Assembly (NCBI RefSeq): GCF_011769525.1
Contig: NZ_CP050440.1
Coordinates: 497,501 to 561,500 of the forward strand
Length of the DNA: 64,000 nucleotides
Reading direction: 5' to 3'
Source of the DNA: Tolypothrix sp. PCC 7910
Lineage (GTDB): Bacteria > Cyanobacteriota > Cyanobacteriia > Cyanobacteriales > Nostocaceae
Position numbers and translations under genes: made by a program. Positions within the stretch are counted from its first letter, which is position 1. The number at the start of each line of letters is the position of its first letter. The notes beneath the pieces are model-generated. The model was not told the DNA's origin. It saw only the letters and a program-made list of their open reading frames with translations, and did no database searches. Shown piece after piece: positions 61,130-64,000 of this stretch.

Positions 61130-63211
61130 TCAGCTATAGTAAGCTAATAAATTGCTGTAAGCAGCTTCAATCTTTCGTAGTTCTTCTATCACCGCTTCTT
61201 GCAAATTCTTTAACCTCTTCAATTCACTTTCGCGATTGATTTCCTGTGAGGCTTTTTGCTTCAGCAAATTATCTAATTCTGCTTTGCGAGATGTGATATC
61301 ATCATTAATTCGCTTAGTAACTTCTCTTTCGTAAGAGTCAAAACATTCTTTTACTGCATCATATACAGTTTTAGATTGTTCGTTGGCTACTTGTGGTAAA
61401 TGTTTCACTAATTCTTTTTTAGCAGTTTTGACTAATTCTTTACGTGCTTGATCTGCTTGTAAAACACCTATTCCTAAGCCTAGCAATGCAAATCCAATGG
61501 GGCCGAGAAAAATCCCTGTTACTGCCGAAATTATGCCGCCAATGCCAATTACAGTGAAGTAATTCAATAAAATATTTTTCCAATCAAACCCTGCACTAGC
61601 TAGCGCTACACCCGCAAAATTTCCTTGCGATAAGGATAATAATCCTATTGCCCATTTTGCCCAACCAGGAGATTTATCATCTTCTGGATTAGCTGTAGAA
61701 TGAACTTTTACTTGTTGTCCAGTTAATTTCTCGGTGATTTTGTCTGTGACTTGGCTATAGGATGCGCCATACTGTGCAGCACTACGAGAAAGTTCTTTAA
61801 AAGCTGTATTAATATCTTTTTCAGCCGTTAAAGTCCAAGCCGAAAATTTATCAGTAATATATTGTTCAAAAGCTTTTTGCAGTGCTGCATTAAATGCTTC
61901 TCGTTTACCGCTACTGAGTAAGTCAAGCAAATTTAATTCTGGTTGATAGCGCAAGAAATCGGTTTCAAAGGTATTACCTAGATTTAAAACATAGCTGCGA
62001 AAAGATTCTGAAATTGTTCTTGCTTGTGTATCCCTAGTATTGATAATTTCTTTTTGGAATTGATCGCCAATATTGGTTAGCTTCTTAAACTCTGGTTCTA
62101 CAGACTCAATTCTTTCTTTCAATTCATCAACATCTTTATCCAGTAATGGTAAGCGTCTTTCTATAGCTTCGCGGGTATGATTACAAGTTTGTCTCGCCAA
62201 AGTTCTGACTTGTCGTAATTCTGCGATCGCACGTTCTCTAGTCAGGAAAGTATTTAATGCTCCCATAAACTCTGGAAAGCCAGTTCCTTGTAAATCCGCT
62301 TGCGGATTCTTCAATCTTTTTCTCAGTGCTTGAATTGAGGAAAGCTCAAAAACTCGCTCGCTATAAATATTCTGTCCATCTACATTACAATATTCTGCCA
62401 AATTCGCTTGAAATACTTGCCGTAATCTGTTCTCTGCTGCATTTAACTCTTCTGTATCATCTGGATCTATCAAAGATTCCCGCACCTGATCCCATGCATT
62501 GACTAAGAAGAATACCGTTAAGCCTCGACCTTTAATGTAATTTTCTAAGTACCGACGTTCACCTAAAGTACATGGTTGTGATGCCCTCATTACAAACAAG
62601 ATAGCATGACAGTTATTTACATAACCCAAAGACAATTCGTTACGCGCTTCCGTATCATTTAACCCTGGACTATCAACAATTTCAATCCCCTTTTCTAATA
62701 GCATTAAGGGATACTCAACTACTGCATAATCAACATCAGGAAATGCTTGTTTCTTCTCTTGTTCTAGTTTCTTGGCTTCAGCAGGGTCAATAGTATATTT
62801 ATATTTAAAGCTTTGAAAATCTAATTCTTGAGGACTTTTCCCATCATTAAAATAAATTGTGACTTTTTTCTCTGGCCCGTAGCGCAAGATAGTTAAGACT
62901 GCTGTACAGGGATTAACATCACTAGGTAATAAATTCTCCCCAATTAAAGCATTGAGAAACGTACTTTTACCCCGTTTCATATCGCCTAAAACTAATAGAC
63001 GAAATACACCTTGCTTGAGATTTTTACTGGCTGCTGCAATATCTTCAATATCTCGTTCTAGGCTAAGTTTTCCTGAAGAAAATTCGCCAACCAATTCAGC
63101 TTGATTAATTGTATCTGCAAGTTTGCCTAAACAATCAGCCATCCGCGATCGCACTTGTGCAACCCGTTCTAAATCATTGATAAATTGATCAGTTGCAACT
63201 TGATTACTCAT
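61130..63211 (-). CDS. Bacterial dynamin-like protein (BDLP/NosDLP orthologue)
   Basis: 693 residues from ATG 63211, aligned to the known Nostoc punctiforme protein start and placing the P-loop Lys at residue 82 as in that protein (GDMKRGKST). G3 is DSPGLND, and the switch segment NPCTAVLTILRYG is intact. The membrane-binding paddle is FTVIGIGGIISAVTGIFLGP and neighbours (about 570-610). BDLP self-assembles into GTP-dependent helical coats that tubulate lipid. Sequence agreement with my memory of NosDLP is high throughout. It lies 16 bp after a small coiled-coil gene and upstream of a second dynamin gene. Confidence 0.95.
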   Translation of the reverse strand: MSNQVATDQFINDLERVAQVRSRMADCLGKLADTINQAELVGEFSSGKLSLERDIEDIAAASKNLKQGVFRLLVLGDMKRGKSTFLNALIGENLLPSDVNPCTAVLTILRYGPEKKVTIYFNDGKSPQELDFQSFKYKYTIDPAEAKKLEQEKKQAFPDVDYAVVEYPLMLLEKGIEIVDSPGLNDTEARNELSLGYVNNCHAILFVMRASQPCTLGERRYLENYIKGRGLTVFFLVNAWDQVRESLIDPDDTEELNAAENRLRQVFQANLAEYCNVDGQNIYSERVFELSSIQALRKRLKNPQADLQGTGFPEFMGALNTFLTRERAIAELRQVRTLARQTCNHTREAIERRLPLLDKDVDELKERIESVEPEFKKLTNIGDQFQKEIINTRDTQARTISESFRSYVLNLGNTFETDFLRYQPELNLLDLLSSGKREAFNAALQKAFEQYITDKFSAWTLTAEKDINTAFKELSRSAAQYGASYSQVTDKITEKLTGQQVKVHSTANPEDDKSPGWAKWAIGLLSLSQGNFAGVALASAGFDWKNILLNYFTVIGIGGIISAVTGIFLGPIGFALLGLGIGVLQADQARKELVKTAKKELVKHLPQVANEQSKTVYDAVKECFDSYEREVTKRINDDITSRKAELDNLLKQKASQEINRESELKRLKNLQEAVIEELRKIEAAYSNLLAYYS

Positions 63212-63227
63212 CAGATTCATACCCTAA

Positions 63228-63587
63228 TTAAGGTTGATTTTTAGAAGATTCCAGAAACAGCTTGTAAGCTAGCCACACCAGCGCCGCAAACATAATCATC
63301 CCCGCCAAAGCTGCGGCGATTCTCACCGCCACCAGCACCGCCACAGCAACAGCAAACAACTTTGCACCCAGCATGATATTTTTCATCAACGGCTGAGATA
63401 GCTTTTCCGGCTGATGCTTAACAGTTTTATAAACAGGTGGATTAATTTCTGCTTCCATTTCCCGGAGTCTTAATTCTACTTCTCGTTGTCGAAGTTCACG
63501 TTCGCGCTGTTCCAGTTCTTGATTGCGTTCTGCGCTTCTCTGCGAGACGCTCCGCGAACGCAGCAGCGCTTCGTTATCGCTTTCCAT
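63228..63587 (-). CDS. Small coiled-coil membrane protein, first gene of the dynamin cluster
   Basis: 119 residues. A charged coiled coil (RNQELEQRERELRQREVELR, about 20-47) is followed by a membrane segment at about 80-112 (LFAVAVAVLVAVRIAAALAG). Residues 9-18 (LRSRSVSQRSAE) are encoded by a GC-rich 26-bp small dispersed repeat (63538-63565 region), an in-frame insertion. Spacing to BDLP suggests one operon; it could anchor or regulate the dynamins. Confidence 0.7.
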   Translation of the reverse strand: MESDNEALLRSRSVSQRSAERNQELEQRERELRQREVELRLREMEAEINPPVYKTVKHQPEKLSQPLMKNIMLGAKLFAVAVAVLVAVRIAAALAGMIMFAALVWLAYKLFLESSKNQP

Positions 63588-63844
63588 TACTGTCCACTCC
63601 GTCTAGGACAATGACATGATTTAAGTAATCATGGCACATAAATGTATTTTATTTTACTAAAATTTATAAAGCCTCAGTATAATCGCTATTTTGCTGGGGA
63701 TTGGGGACTAAAGATTGGGGACTGGGAAAAGTTTCAAATAGGATTGCAAGCTAAAATTAGATATGGAAGGCTTAAAAAAACTATAAATACTGCCGCCAGT
63801 ATACGCCAAAATTTTTATAGAAAATAATTTAGGTACGGTCAAAT

Positions 63845-64000
63845 ATGGATATCAAACATGGCTTCGTAGGCACAGTGGGTAACACACCTCTGATTCGCCT
63901 CAACAGCTTTAGTGAAGAAACGGGGTGCGAAATTTTAGCTAAAGCCGAATTTCTTAATCCTGGTGGTTCCGTTAAAGACCGGGCTGCACTGTATATTATT
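63845..64000 (+). CDS. cysK: Cysteine synthase (PLP-dependent), N-terminal part
   Basis: 52 codons to the right edge of the window: [20 protein letters not shown], then [20 protein letters not shown] and [19 protein letters not shown] and [11 protein letters not shown], with the PLP-binding Lys, identify an O-acetylserine sulfhydrylase (or the closely related cystathionine beta-synthase core). The remaining three quarters are outside. Confidence 0.9.
   Translation, partial: MDIKHGFVGTVGNTPLIRLNSFSEETGCEILAKAEFLNPGGSVKDRAALYII

Noticed and set aside
1-64000. tRNA and rRNA genes
   Set aside because: No cloverleaf with a GGTTCGA-type arm and no rRNA signature was found in any gap by eye; a covariance search was not possible.

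Overview
The window looks like a chromosome segment of a filamentous, probably heterocyst-forming cyanobacterium of the Nostoc/Calothrix/Tolypothrix type. The evidence is the dense HIP1 octamer GCGATCGC, heptameric short tandem repeats between genes, small dispersed repeats inserted even inside genes, a phytochrome with an Rcp1-type regulator, heme oxygenase, an ARTO-type terminal oxidase, a hormogonium-polysaccharide (hps) locus, and a close relative of the Nostoc punctiforme dynamin-like protein. The species cannot be named from what is visible.

Layout. 1-5.1 kb: a partial TPR gene, an erythromycin-esterase homologue, a candidate Yfr2-type small RNA, and a run of an AspH-type hydroxylase, an MDR reductase and an NTF2-like protein. 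5.1-7.7 kb: nested repeat elements, an IS4-type element whose transposase carries an in-frame stop, and a Phd/VapC pair reduced to antitoxin plus a toxin stub. 7.9-12.7 kb: a 1618-residue NB-ARC protein with about 28 near-identical repeats. 13.5-20.5 kb: a GHL10-like hydrolase, aroF, a J-domain/pentapeptide protein, a glutathione peroxidase and an SDR enzyme. 20.5-27 kb: a minus-strand run of NDH-2, oxidase subunits III, I and II, and two DUF2231 membrane proteins. 28-38 kb: a hydrolase-fold protein, a peroxiredoxin-glutaredoxin fusion, phytochrome signalling genes, a methyltransferase, an acetyltransferase, a TetR regulator and a tautomerase. 38.5-41 kb: a thioesterase and a fabF cut short by a repeat, followed by an ISAs1 element. 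41-45.6 kb: a MinD/ParA-like ATPase, a heme-binding HAMP sensor and six tandem double-glycine peptide genes. 46-64 kb: cobW, heme oxygenase, glmM, hpsL to hpsP, a 1-Cys peroxiredoxin, a Uma2 protein, a three-gene dynamin cluster and the start of a cysteine synthase gene.

The strongest new signal is upstream of aroF (DAHP synthase, the entry to aromatic amino acid synthesis). Two consecutive leader peptides rich in Phe, Tyr and Trp (MIFSNKSYFYFWQKAVHRR, then MIYCGSWFYSFYFWPRASSG) are each followed by an intrinsic terminator. In each, the last codons pair perfectly over 10 bases with the 5' arm of the terminator. This is the geometry of ribosome-mediated transcription attenuation, present twice in series.

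The second main signal is the array of six Cys-free double-glycine peptide genes with a period close to 376 bp. Each of the first five is followed by the same hairpin, and no maturation or export gene lies nearby. Three families of MITE-like elements can be defined from inverted ends and target duplications, and they account for much of the local gene damage.
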